36,950 nucleotides of DNA, taken from assembly GCA_964510205.1 (NCBI GenBank), contig CAZEBW010000032.1, forward strand, positions 1 to 36,950. The letters are read 5' to 3'. Source of the stretch: CAZEBW01 sp964510205 (GTDB taxonomy: Bacteria > Chloroflexota > Anaerolineae > VGOG01). A program made the translations under genes and the position numbers. A model generated the notes under the pieces. The model saw only the letters and a list, made by a program, of their open reading frames with translations. It made no database searches and was not told the origin of the DNA. Of the stretch, positions 23,653-30,110 are shown piece by piece (position 1 is the first letter of the stretch; each line of letters opens with the position of its first letter).

Positions 23653-23916
23653 GGGTGCGTTAATTAACAACTGATAAAAGAACTCCCCAGTGAAGTGAGG
23701 TGGTCAGTCAGCTAACGTGATCTTCTCCCGCCCATTATCATCCTGCTTAGCCTGACTAGCGAAGGCAATCGCAGGCGCTTATTCTCCGGGGGGAAGGTAA
23801 TGTGAAGAAAGGGGGTGGTCGAGGGCGACGAGTAACTTCATTCAAGTGGCTCGCAGAGGTTAAGTCATCGTTCAACCCTTGGGGTTGAACACTCATTTTC
23901 ACAAAGGAGATAGAAA
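23653..23916 (+). promoter_or_regulatory. Long structured cstA leader, class not recognised
   Basis: About 264 bases of untranslated leader. Visible structures: GCCT...GCGA/TCGC..AGGC hairpin at ~23750-23775, and GTTCAACCC/GGGTTGAAC (23870-23878 with 23882-23890) just upstream of the ribosome site AAAGGAGATAG. Conserved-looking single-strand stretches include CAGCTAAC and GGTGGTCGAGGGCGACGAG. A leader this long suggests RNA-level control. It does not fit a riboswitch class I can identify; no gene is visible in it. Confidence 0.45.
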
Positions 23917-25638
23917 ATGTTTACCATTATCGTCTTGATTCTGGCTGCTGCAGCCCTGCTGATCGGCTATGGATGGTACGCCAAGACCATTGATAGGGAT
24001 ATCATCAAACCCGATCCCAGCAAGGCCACACCGGCCAAGATGTACATGGATGGCGTGGACTTCACGCCCGCCAGCCGCAACGTGCTCTTCGGCTACCAGT
24101 TCAAGTCCATTGCTGCCTTGGGGCCCATCGTGGGACCTATCGTAGCCGTTAAGTGGGGCTGGCTGCCGGCCCTGTTGTGGATCCTGCTGGGCACCTTCCT
24201 CATCGGCTGGGTGCAGGACTACGCCAGTGCAGTGGTGGCCATGCGCGAGGAAGGTAAGACCTTCGGTGCCCTCAGCTACCAACTCATCTCCCCGCGATCC
24301 AGAAACCTGCTGCTGGTCTTCATCTACCTCTACCTGCTCCTCATCATGGGTGCTTTCGGCAAGATCGTGGGCTTCGACCTGATGACCAATCCAGCGGTGC
24401 CCTTGGGCGTCATCCTGGTGATCCTGCTGGGTATCCTGGCTGGACAGATGACCTACAAGTGGAAGCAGGACATCATCCTCACCACGGTCATCACCGTCGT
24501 GGGCTCCTTCATCGGCATCTGGCTGGGCACCCTGGGACCGGTCAAGGACTTCTTCTCGGCCATCAGCGGCGACCCCAATACCACGCTCTTCCTGGGGTTG
24601 TCCTGGAGCCAGATCCTGTGGAGCCTGGTGGTGATGGTCCTCTGCTACTTCGGCGCAGTGCTGCCCATCTGGCGCTGGGCCCAGCCCATCAACTACGTGG
24701 CCTTCTGGATCGTATTCCTGGGCATGCTGGGAGGGGTGATCGGCATGATCGTCTGGCATCCCGGCCTGCCGGCTGATTTCCCAGCCTTCACCAGCTTCAG
24801 TGTCACTGGACTGGGGCCTCTGTGGCCAGTCATGTTCGTGACCATCGCCTGCGGAGCTATCTCCGGCTGGCACAGCCTGGTCTCCAGCTCCGGCACGGCT
24901 CGCCAGTTGGAAAAAGAGACCGATGCCCTGCCGGTGGGCGGCGGGGCCATGTTCCTGGAGATGGTGCTGGCCGTGATCGCCCTGCTGACAGCGGTGGTCG
25001 GTGTGGGAGCTGCACCCGGCCTGGGTTATGCCAAATATGTGGAACTGACCAGCGCGGGCAAGAATGCAGGTGTCTTTGCCACAGGCCTGGCCCAGTTCCT
25101 GAGCAAAATCGGCATCCCTACCAGCTTCGGCCTGCCCTACGGCTCCGTTTTCCTCACCCTGATGGCCCTGACTATCATGTATCTGGTGGTGCGTTTCATG
25201 AGGGTGGCCAGCGCCGAGTTCCTGGGCGATTCTGTACCCGTGCTGAGGAACGTGCACGTGGGCAGCATCATCGCCCTGATCCTTTCCATTATCCTGGTCT
25301 GGACCGGTGCCTGGAGCTACGTCTGGGTGCTGTTCGGTGGCGCTAACCAGCTCATGGCATCGCTGGCCTTGTTGATCATCACCCTGTGGCTGATCAACCA
25401 GGGAAAGAAGTACCGCTGGGCATTCTGGCCCTTCATCTTCATGTTCGTCACCACTATCGCTGCTTTGATCCTCACTGCTTTCAACGCCCTGAAAGCGGCG
25501 GCAGCGGGAACCAAGGTCGTCGGCAATATCTTCGCCGGGGGCATCGGAATCGCCCTAATCATCGCCGCCCTGATCCTCGCCTGGGATGGCTGGCAGGCCA
25601 TCCAGCGGGCCATAGCGAAGAAACCCGCCAAGGCCTAG
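23917..25638 (+). CDS. cstA: Carbon starvation protein A
   Basis: 573 residues, roughly 15-16 membrane segments. Family motifs: GYQFKSIAALGPIVGPIVA, GWVQDYASAVVAMREEGKTFGAL, AISGWHSLVSSSGTARQL and VLFGGANQLMASLAL. CstA proteins import peptides or pyruvate during nutrient limitation. The short ~570-residue form matches the clade outside enterobacteria. Single-gene unit: own promoter, long leader, AAAGGAGATAG ribosome site and a strong terminator. Confidence 0.97.
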   Translation: MFTIIVLILAAAALLIGYGWYAKTIDRDIIKPDPSKATPAKMYMDGVDFTPASRNVLFGYQFKSIAALGPIVGPIVAVKWGWLPALLWILLGTFLIGWVQDYASAVVAMREEGKTFGALSYQLISPRSRNLLLVFIYLYLLLIMGAFGKIVGFDLMTNPAVPLGVILVILLGILAGQMTYKWKQDIILTTVITVVGSFIGIWLGTLGPVKDFFSAISGDPNTTLFLGLSWSQILWSLVVMVLCYFGAVLPIWRWAQPINYVAFWIVFLGMLGGVIGMIVWHPGLPADFPAFTSFSVTGLGPLWPVMFVTIACGAISGWHSLVSSSGTARQLEKETDALPVGGGAMFLEMVLAVIALLTAVVGVGAAPGLGYAKYVELTSAGKNAGVFATGLAQFLSKIGIPTSFGLPYGSVFLTLMALTIMYLVVRFMRVASAEFLGDSVPVLRNVHVGSIIALILSIILVWTGAWSYVWVLFGGANQLMASLALLIITLWLINQGKKYRWAFWPFIFMFVTTIAALILTAFNALKAAAAGTKVVGNIFAGGIGIALIIAALILAWDGWQAIQRAIAKKPAKA

Positions 25639-25662
25639 CGAGCACCAACCTAACATGAGACG

Positions 25663-25697
25663 ACGGGAGAGCCGCTTGGGGCTCTCCCGTCTCTTTT
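25663..25697 (+). terminator. Intrinsic terminator after cstA
   Basis: Perfect 11-bp stem ACGGGAGAGCC/GGCTCTCCCGT with loop GCTTGG, followed by CTCTTTT. Confidence 0.92.
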
Positions 25698-25727
25698 GTT
25701 AGTCCGCTTGACCAGACGGAGCGATTG

Positions 25728-25755
25728 TTGCATCTTCTTCCAAATCTGCTATAAT
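25728..25755 (+). promoter_or_regulatory. Promoter of the small-protein/ArsA pair operon
   Basis: TTGCAT (25728-25733), 16-base spacer, TATAAT (25750-25755), directly after the cstA terminator and ~34 bases before the GTG of the first small gene. Confidence 0.78.
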
Positions 25756-25788
25756 AAGGACAGTGAAAACGAAGCGAGTGACTTCACC

Positions 25789-26094
25789 GTGAGAATAGCT
25801 GCTAAGTTGCCAAGACTGGAACTGAACCGCCTGCGCGAACTGGCACGGACCTTAGGTCAGGTCATCTACGGGATGACCATCTACGACATGGTGCGCGAGC
25901 TCAACAAGGCCCGCGCCAGCTTGGAGCGACTGTTCATCCTCGCGGTCTTCGGCGACTTGCTGGGCGTGCCCATCCTGCCGCCCTACTACTCCCTGCGGCT
26001 TTTGCCCTACATTGTCCCCACCCTAGATACGTGGCGGCGCAGTATGTTGAGGGAAAGAGACCTGACAGATTTATTTGACCAAGAGATCGGGTGA
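25789..26094 (+). CDS. Small hydrophobic protein A of the ArsA-linked pair, unknown family
   Basis: About 101 residues from the GTG at 25789; the open frame extends upstream, but that part covers the promoter. Basic N terminus, then VIYGMTIYDMVREL, LFILAVFGDLLGVPILPPYY and SLRLLPYIVP, TW, and RSMLRERDLTDLF. The ~35-residue core is moderately hydrophobic and could be a membrane hairpin or a substrate-like helix. It is a paralogue of the next gene: about 55 of 60 bases are identical across the core. I do not recognise the family. Weak ribosome site. Confidence 0.8.
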   Translation: MRIAAKLPRLELNRLRELARTLGQVIYGMTIYDMVRELNKARASLERLFILAVFGDLLGVPILPPYYSLRLLPYIVPTLDTWRRSMLRERDLTDLFDQEIG

Positions 26095-26113
26095 CCGCTC
26101 CGTGACGGAGGTC

Positions 26114-26128
26114 AGAAACCAGGTTTCT
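26114..26128. repeat. AGAAACCAGGTTTCT palindrome, intergenic copy
   Basis: A 15-base near-palindrome identical to 19241-19255, lying between the two small paralogous genes. Confidence 0.7.
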
Positions 26129-26159
26129 CTCAAACCGATAACATTCAGGAGGTAGTCAA

Positions 26160-26438
26160 ATGACAGAAGAAGAAAAAGCTAGCGGACTGAAGAGATTTGG
26201 CCTGGGCTTCCGAGATTTTCTATACGGCATGGCCGGCCACGACATGACCCGCTTCGCCCTCAAGACGCGGGGCAGCATGGAGCATCTCTTCATCTTAATC
26301 ACCATGGGCGACCTGTTGGGCGTGCCCATCCTGCCGCCCTATTACTCCCTGCGGCTGCTGCCCTACGTGGTGCCCCAGATCAGCACCTGGAAGCGAAGAA
26401 TGCTGCGCGAGCGGGACTTAACGGACGCACTGGCATAA
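26160..26438 (+). CDS. Small hydrophobic protein B of the ArsA-linked pair, unknown family
   Basis: 92 residues behind an excellent ribosome site (AGGAGGTAGTCAA). FRDFLYGMAGHDMTRFAL, then LFILITMGDLLGVPILPPYY, SLRLLPYVVP, STW and RRMLRERDLTDALA. Shares with protein A the YGM..xDM motif, the GDLLGVPILPPYY core and the MLRERDLTD tail; the N-terminal 20 residues differ. With the ATPase pair downstream this suggests two matched subunits. No signal peptide. Function unknown. Confidence 0.88.
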   Translation: MTEEEKASGLKRFGLGFRDFLYGMAGHDMTRFALKTRGSMEHLFILITMGDLLGVPILPPYYSLRLLPYVVPQISTWKRRMLRERDLTDALA

Positions 26439-26464
26439 CAAGAAGCAAGGAGCAAGAAGCAAGA
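26437..26464. repeat. AGCAAGA heptamer array (4 x 7)
   Basis: AACAAGA, AGCAAGG, AGCAAGA, AGCAAGA. It begins in the stop codon of the preceding gene and ends two bases before the S23-like ATG; its AAGGAG variant unit may serve as that gene's ribosome site. Confidence 0.7.
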
Positions 26465-26465
26465 A

Positions 26466-26882
26466 ATGGGCGACTTCAACTACGAGGAGTGGCTGGCACA
26501 GGTGCCAAAGAGCATCAAGCAAGACCCGCTTTGGAGCTTCCAGGTCTATCCCAAAGCATTCCTGCTCTCCGACGTAGCCTGGAAAGATACCGATCGGATG
26601 ATGAAAGACCCACGCGGCAGGATGATCGCCAGACAGCTAATTGACAGCGTAGGTTCCATCTGCGCTAACATTGAGGAAGGGCACGGACGCGGCTTTGGGA
26701 AAGAGAATGCCTACTTCCAGCGTGTTGCCCTGGGCTCAGCCCGCGAATCCCGAGGTTGGTACTATCGTGGCCGTCGTTTCCTCGATCCCGAAGTGGCCAA
26801 ACATCGCATCCAGTTACTCGATGAAATCATCGCCGCTCTCGTCCTTTCATCCGGACAACAGCGCAAATACGGCAATCGATAG
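26466..26882 (+). CDS. Four-helix-bundle S23/Avd-like protein
   Basis: 138 residues. IARQLIDSVGSICANIEEGHGRGFGKENAYFQRVALGSARESRGWYYRGRRFLD matches the S23 ribosomal intervening-sequence/four-helix-bundle (TIGR02436-like) family, related to the accessory protein bAvd of diversity-generating retroelements. No reverse transcriptase or template repeat is nearby. The gene is bracketed by two different heptamer arrays, as if inserted as a cassette in the operon. Such proteins are basic, likely nucleic-acid binding. Confidence 0.85.
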   Translation: MGDFNYEEWLAQVPKSIKQDPLWSFQVYPKAFLLSDVAWKDTDRMMKDPRGRMIARQLIDSVGSICANIEEGHGRGFGKENAYFQRVALGSARESRGWYYRGRRFLDPEVAKHRIQLLDEIIAALVLSSGQQRKYGNR

Positions 26883-26938
26883 TCCTGCATCCTGCATCTT
26901 GCATCCTGCATCTTGCATCCTGCATCTTGCATCCTGAA
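26883..26938. repeat. TCCTGCA/TCTTGCA heptamer array (8 x 7)
   Basis: Alternating TCCTGCA and TCTTGCA in perfect 7-base register, starting at the base after the S23-like stop and ending ahead of the ATPase ribosome site AAAGGAGAGAA. Confidence 0.9.
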
Positions 26939-26949
26939 AGGAGAGAATA

Positions 26950-27930
26950 GTGTCACTAGCACGCATTTTCGAAGAACACCCCGACCGCCGCTACATCATG
27001 TTCGGCGGCAAGGGGGGACTGGGTAAGACCACTTTCTCGGCTGCCGCAGCTTATTGGTTGGCCAAGCAGGGTCAAAAGGTTCTGGTTTTCTCCGTGGACC
27101 CGCAGGCTTCCCTGACCGATATCTTCCAGCAAGACATTTTCGGCAAGGGGCCAGTGGAGATCATGCCCAACCTCTACGCCCAGGAGATTGACGCCGATCA
27201 GCGGATCAAAGAATACCAGCAAGAGATCCGGCAGAAGATCTTCGACATGTACGGCATGGACGAGATCCCCGAGGAGATCGAAAACTACATCCAGGCCGCG
27301 GCGGCCGAGCCTGCCATGGAAGAAAGCGCCATCTTCGACAAGGTGGTGGACATCGTGGTCGGAGCTGAGTACGATTACTACATCTACGACCTGGTGCCCC
27401 TGGGCCACGCCCTCTACTATCTGAGCATGGCCAGCGTCTACGACGAGTGGATAGACAAAATCACTAGGCTGCGCGAGGAGATGGAAGAGTACCGGCAGGT
27501 GGCGGCGGTGGTTCAACGCGATGAGGAGTTCGAAGAGGACCTCATCCTCCAAGAGCTGCAAGACATCAAGTACCGCATCAACACCTCTTCGAGCATCCTG
27601 ACCGACAAGCAGAAAACCGCCTTCTTCTTCGTCATCATCCCCGAAGAAATGGCCATCCTCGACACCCAGAAGGCGGCGGGACTCTTCGCCAAGTTCCAGG
27701 TGCCTCTTTCGGGGTACGTGGTCAACCGCGTCATCCCCCCCGAATTGGCGCAGCAGAACATCCCCGAATATCTACAGCATCGGCTAGAGATGCAGGAGGG
27801 TTATCTCAAGAAAATAGACAAGCTGTTTGGCGACGAGGTGCTGGCTCGTATCCCTGAGTTCGAGCGGGACATCACCGGCCTGGAGATGATAGAAAAGATG
27901 GCTGAGGCCATGTTCGGAGGTGGGAAATGA
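26950..27930 (+). CDS. ArsA/Get3-like ATPase, subunit A (degenerate switch II)
   Basis: 326 residues, GTG start behind AAAGGAGAGAATA. Deviant Walker A FGGKGGLGKTTFSA (Lys21 signature, Lys26), switch I FSVDPQASLTDIF keeping the catalytic-type Asp50, but switch II reads YDLVPLGHALYYLSM (Asp147) where the family has DTAPTGHTLR. The helical insert is rich in Glu/Gln. The protein has no Cys, so no Get3-type zinc CxxC and no ArsA arsenite site. Overlaps subunit B by four bases, strongly suggesting a stoichiometric complex. Confidence 0.92.
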   Translation: MSLARIFEEHPDRRYIMFGGKGGLGKTTFSAAAAYWLAKQGQKVLVFSVDPQASLTDIFQQDIFGKGPVEIMPNLYAQEIDADQRIKEYQQEIRQKIFDMYGMDEIPEEIENYIQAAAAEPAMEESAIFDKVVDIVVGAEYDYYIYDLVPLGHALYYLSMASVYDEWIDKITRLREEMEEYRQVAAVVQRDEEFEEDLILQELQDIKYRINTSSSILTDKQKTAFFFVIIPEEMAILDTQKAAGLFAKFQVPLSGYVVNRVIPPELAQQNIPEYLQHRLEMQEGYLKKIDKLFGDEVLARIPEFERDITGLEMIEKMAEAMFGGGK

Positions 27931-28907
27931 TCGAGAAGACGACGCAGCAGTTCCTGGACGAGCATCCCAACATGAAATACGTCTTCTTCGGAGGCAAGGG
28001 CGGCGTGGGCAAGACCGTGCTGGCCGGAGCGGCAGCCCTGTGGTTGGCCCGGCAGGGCAAGCAGACCCTGCTGGCCTCTACCAACCCGGTGCACAGTCTG
28101 ACCAGCATGTTGGATCAAGACGTCTTCGGCGCGCCCACCCTGGTGGAGGGCGTGGACAGCTTCTACGCCTACGAGATTGACACCAAGGAGACCATTGAGA
28201 AGTCCAAGGTCGAGATCCGTGACAAGATCAGTTGGTTCCTCAAGTACGCCGACATCAAGACCAAAGCCGACGAGTTCGTCGAGTCGGCCACCATGAACCC
28301 GGCCTTCGAGGAATCGGCCATGTTCGAGAACATGATTGACCTCATGTTCGACGACGAGTACGAGGCTTACGTCTTCGACACCGCCCCCACGGCCAACGCC
28401 CGACGCCTGCTGGGCATGTCCAGCGTCTACGCCATGTGGGTCAACAAGATGCTGAAGAGCCGCGAGGAGGCCAAGAGCCTGAGGGAGCTGCTCTCCTACA
28501 GCAAGAAGAAGCAGAAAAAAGATCCCCTTCTCGAGTATCTCCTGCGACTCCAGGAGCGCATGGGGCGGGCCAAGGAACTTCTGACCGATGACCAGAAGAC
28601 GGCCTTCTTCTTTGTGACCCTGCCCGAAGCCCTGCCCATCGCCGTCATCAAGCGCTTCATCGCCTGGTTCCACGATTTCGGCATCCCCGTCGGCGGGGTG
28701 GTGGTCAACATGAAGATAGAGGAAACTATTGTTGATAAGGACGCCCCCGAGTTCGTGAAAAACCGCCTGAAGATGCAGGAAGAGTACATGGAAGAGATCT
28801 GGGACAGCTTCTCTAACGTGCGGGCCATTGTCCCCCTCTTCGAGACGGAGATACGAGGCGTCGAAATGCTGGAACGCACGGCCGAGGCCATGTTTGGCTC
28901 TGATTAG
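27927..28907 (+). CDS. ArsA/Get3-like ATPase, subunit B (Asn in switch I)
   Basis: 326 residues. Walker A FGGKGGVGKTVLAG (Lys24, Lys29). Switch II is conventional in its first half, FDTAPTANARRLLGM (Asp151), but switch I reads STNPVHSL: Asn53 replaces the Asp of STDPAHN, the position at which D57N abolishes hydrolysis in yeast Get3. No Cys. Same length as subunit A and the same C-terminal pattern (EMLERTAEAMFG versus EMIEKMAEAMFG), so the pair arose by duplication. Followed by a hairpin and the TPR gene. Confidence 0.93.
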   Translation: MIEKTTQQFLDEHPNMKYVFFGGKGGVGKTVLAGAAALWLARQGKQTLLASTNPVHSLTSMLDQDVFGAPTLVEGVDSFYAYEIDTKETIEKSKVEIRDKISWFLKYADIKTKADEFVESATMNPAFEESAMFENMIDLMFDDEYEAYVFDTAPTANARRLLGMSSVYAMWVNKMLKSREEAKSLRELLSYSKKKQKKDPLLEYLLRLQERMGRAKELLTDDQKTAFFFVTLPEALPIAVIKRFIAWFHDFGIPVGGVVVNMKIEETIVDKDAPEFVKNRLKMQEEYMEEIWDSFSNVRAIVPLFETEIRGVEMLERTAEAMFGSD

Positions 28908-28912
28908 CAGAA

Positions 28913-28948
28913 AAGCCCCTGCTACCCACAACAGGACAGCAGGGGCTT
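28913..28948 (+). terminator. Hairpin after the ATPase pair, possible weak terminator
   Basis: Perfect 11-bp stem AAGCCCCTGCT/AGCAGGGGCTT with a 14-base loop; only a broken T-rich tail (AACTTT) follows, so partial termination or mRNA processing is likely. Confidence 0.6.
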
Positions 28949-28965
28949 AACTTTGAGGATCAGTT

Positions 28966-29607
28966 ATGGACCCCAATTTGACCATTCTTCTAATAGCCTT
29001 GATGTTCATCTTGATCTTTGGCGGCCTGCCCGTGCTGCGAAAGGAGGAACCCTCCCTTCAACTGGCCGTGGAGGTTCTGATTCTCACCGCCCTGAGCCTC
29101 GGGACTTCGCTGCTGACTGGCTATGAGCTGAATCCCATCTTCTTTCTGCTCTTCCTCTATCTGATCGTCATGCGCTGCAGGCTGCTGCTGGACCTGGGAA
29201 ACCTGCTCTCTTCCAGGGGACGCCATCAACAAGCGCTGTCTATCTACCGGCTGGCTTTGCAGTTGAGACCCGACTTCCCCATCCGTCTCATCGCCCTCAT
29301 CAGCTACAGCGCAGTGCTGGTGCGGGTAGGCGCTCTGGAGGAGGCCATCCGCATCCTGAAAGAAATCTTGGAGAAATGGGAGGAGCGCCTGCACCCCAAA
29401 CACGAATCCGCCTGTCACTACAACCTGGCGGTGGCCTACATGCGGATGGGCAAAGAAAGCCAGGCCGTGGGCGAGTTCAACCAGACCATTGACGCCTGGC
29501 CCATGTCGCCCTACGCCGAACACGCCGAGGCGGCCCTGGAGAGAAGGCGGACGACAGGAAGCTTCGCACGTAAACCCACAGATGACCAAGGGGGAAACGA
29601 TGAGTGA
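28966..29607 (+). CDS. Membrane-anchored TPR protein
   Basis: 213 residues. Two membrane segments (~5-23 and ~36-66) are followed by TPR-like repeats (~75-190: RHQQALSIYRLALQLRPDFP, LEEAIRILKEILEKWEERL, ACHYNLAVAYMRMGKESQAVGEFNQTIDAWP). A soluble TPR domain tethered to the membrane could dock the ATPase or its client, as Get4/SGT2-type TPR factors do in eukaryotes; that is inference by context. Its 3' end overlaps the DUF2148 gene by eight bases. Confidence 0.82.
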   Translation: MDPNLTILLIALMFILIFGGLPVLRKEEPSLQLAVEVLILTALSLGTSLLTGYELNPIFFLLFLYLIVMRCRLLLDLGNLLSSRGRHQQALSIYRLALQLRPDFPIRLIALISYSAVLVRVGALEEAIRILKEILEKWEERLHPKHESACHYNLAVAYMRMGKESQAVGEFNQTIDAWPMSPYAEHAEAALERRRTTGSFARKPTDDQGGNDE

Positions 29608-30109
29608 ACTGAAGATGGTAGCCGAATTGATGGCCATCTCGGCGCGGACAGCGCCCAAGGCGGCGGGCAAGGACTTCGTCGTCACCGAGATCGTCGTCGG
29701 CGACGACCTCCAGAAGCTGGCCGATAATATGCTCGAATTTGGAAAACGGACGGGTAAGAAGGACTTCGACCGCGACGGGGCCAACGTTCGCGACTCCGAC
29801 GCTGTGCTCCTCATCGGCATCAAGGACGCCAAGGCCGTGGGCCTCAACTGCGGGGCCTGCGGCTTCGACAAGTGCCTGCGGCCCAACACCCACGAGAGCG
29901 AGTTCAAAGGCCCGCAGTGCGCCTATCGGCTGCTGGACATGGGCATCGCCCTGGGATCGGCAGTGAAGACCGCCGGCCTGCTCAACGTGGACAACCGCAT
30001 CATGTACCGCGCTGGCGTGGTGGCCCGCGAGATGGGCCTAATTGACGCCGACTTCGTGATGGGCGTCCCCCTCTCTGCCACGGGCAAGAGCATCTATTTC
30101 GACCGCTAA
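29600..30109 (+). CDS. DUF2148 ferredoxin-domain protein
   Basis: 169 residues from the ATG at 29600 (AAGGGGGAAACG upstream; longer open frame rejected). Cys84, Cys87 and Cys92 (NCGACGFDKC) with Cys107 are likely ligands of a 4Fe-4S cluster, the hallmark of DUF2148. The rest is alpha/beta with a repeated Gly/Ala-rich helix. Typical of anaerobes; probable electron carrier or redox sensor. It ends one base before the hydroxy-acid oxidase gene starts, suggesting it transfers electrons from that flavoenzyme (inference). Confidence 0.88.
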   Translation: MSELKMVAELMAISARTAPKAAGKDFVVTEIVVGDDLQKLADNMLEFGKRTGKKDFDRDGANVRDSDAVLLIGIKDAKAVGLNCGACGFDKCLRPNTHESEFKGPQCAYRLLDMGIALGSAVKTAGLLNVDNRIMYRAGVVAREMGLIDADFVMGVPLSATGKSIYFDR

Positions 30110-30110
30110 C

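Noticed and set aside
23653..23916. c-di-AMP (ydaO) riboswitch in the cstA leader, suggested by CAGCTAAC and CCTTGGGG
   Set aside because: The conserved blocks are in the wrong order and the GGGGGAACC-type and GCCGAAT blocks are absent.
23899..25257. 452-codon minus-strand frame opposite cstA
   Set aside because: Very His/Gln/Asp-rich low-complexity product, antisense to conserved membrane segments; shadow of cstA.
25696..25788. Upstream extension of small protein A to an ATG at 25696
   Set aside because: It would cover the promoter -35/-10 and part of the cstA terminator; sequence lacks similarity to the paralogue.
26466..26882. Diversity-generating retroelement based on the Avd-like protein
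   Set aside because: No reverse transcriptase, template repeat or variable repeat is present in the window.
26883..26938. CRISPR array
   Set aside because: Units are 7 bases with no spacers and there are no cas genes.
27801..28931. 376-codon minus-strand frame opposite the second paired ATPase
   Set aside because: Leu/His/Gly-rich shadow; the plus strand has intact P-loop motifs.
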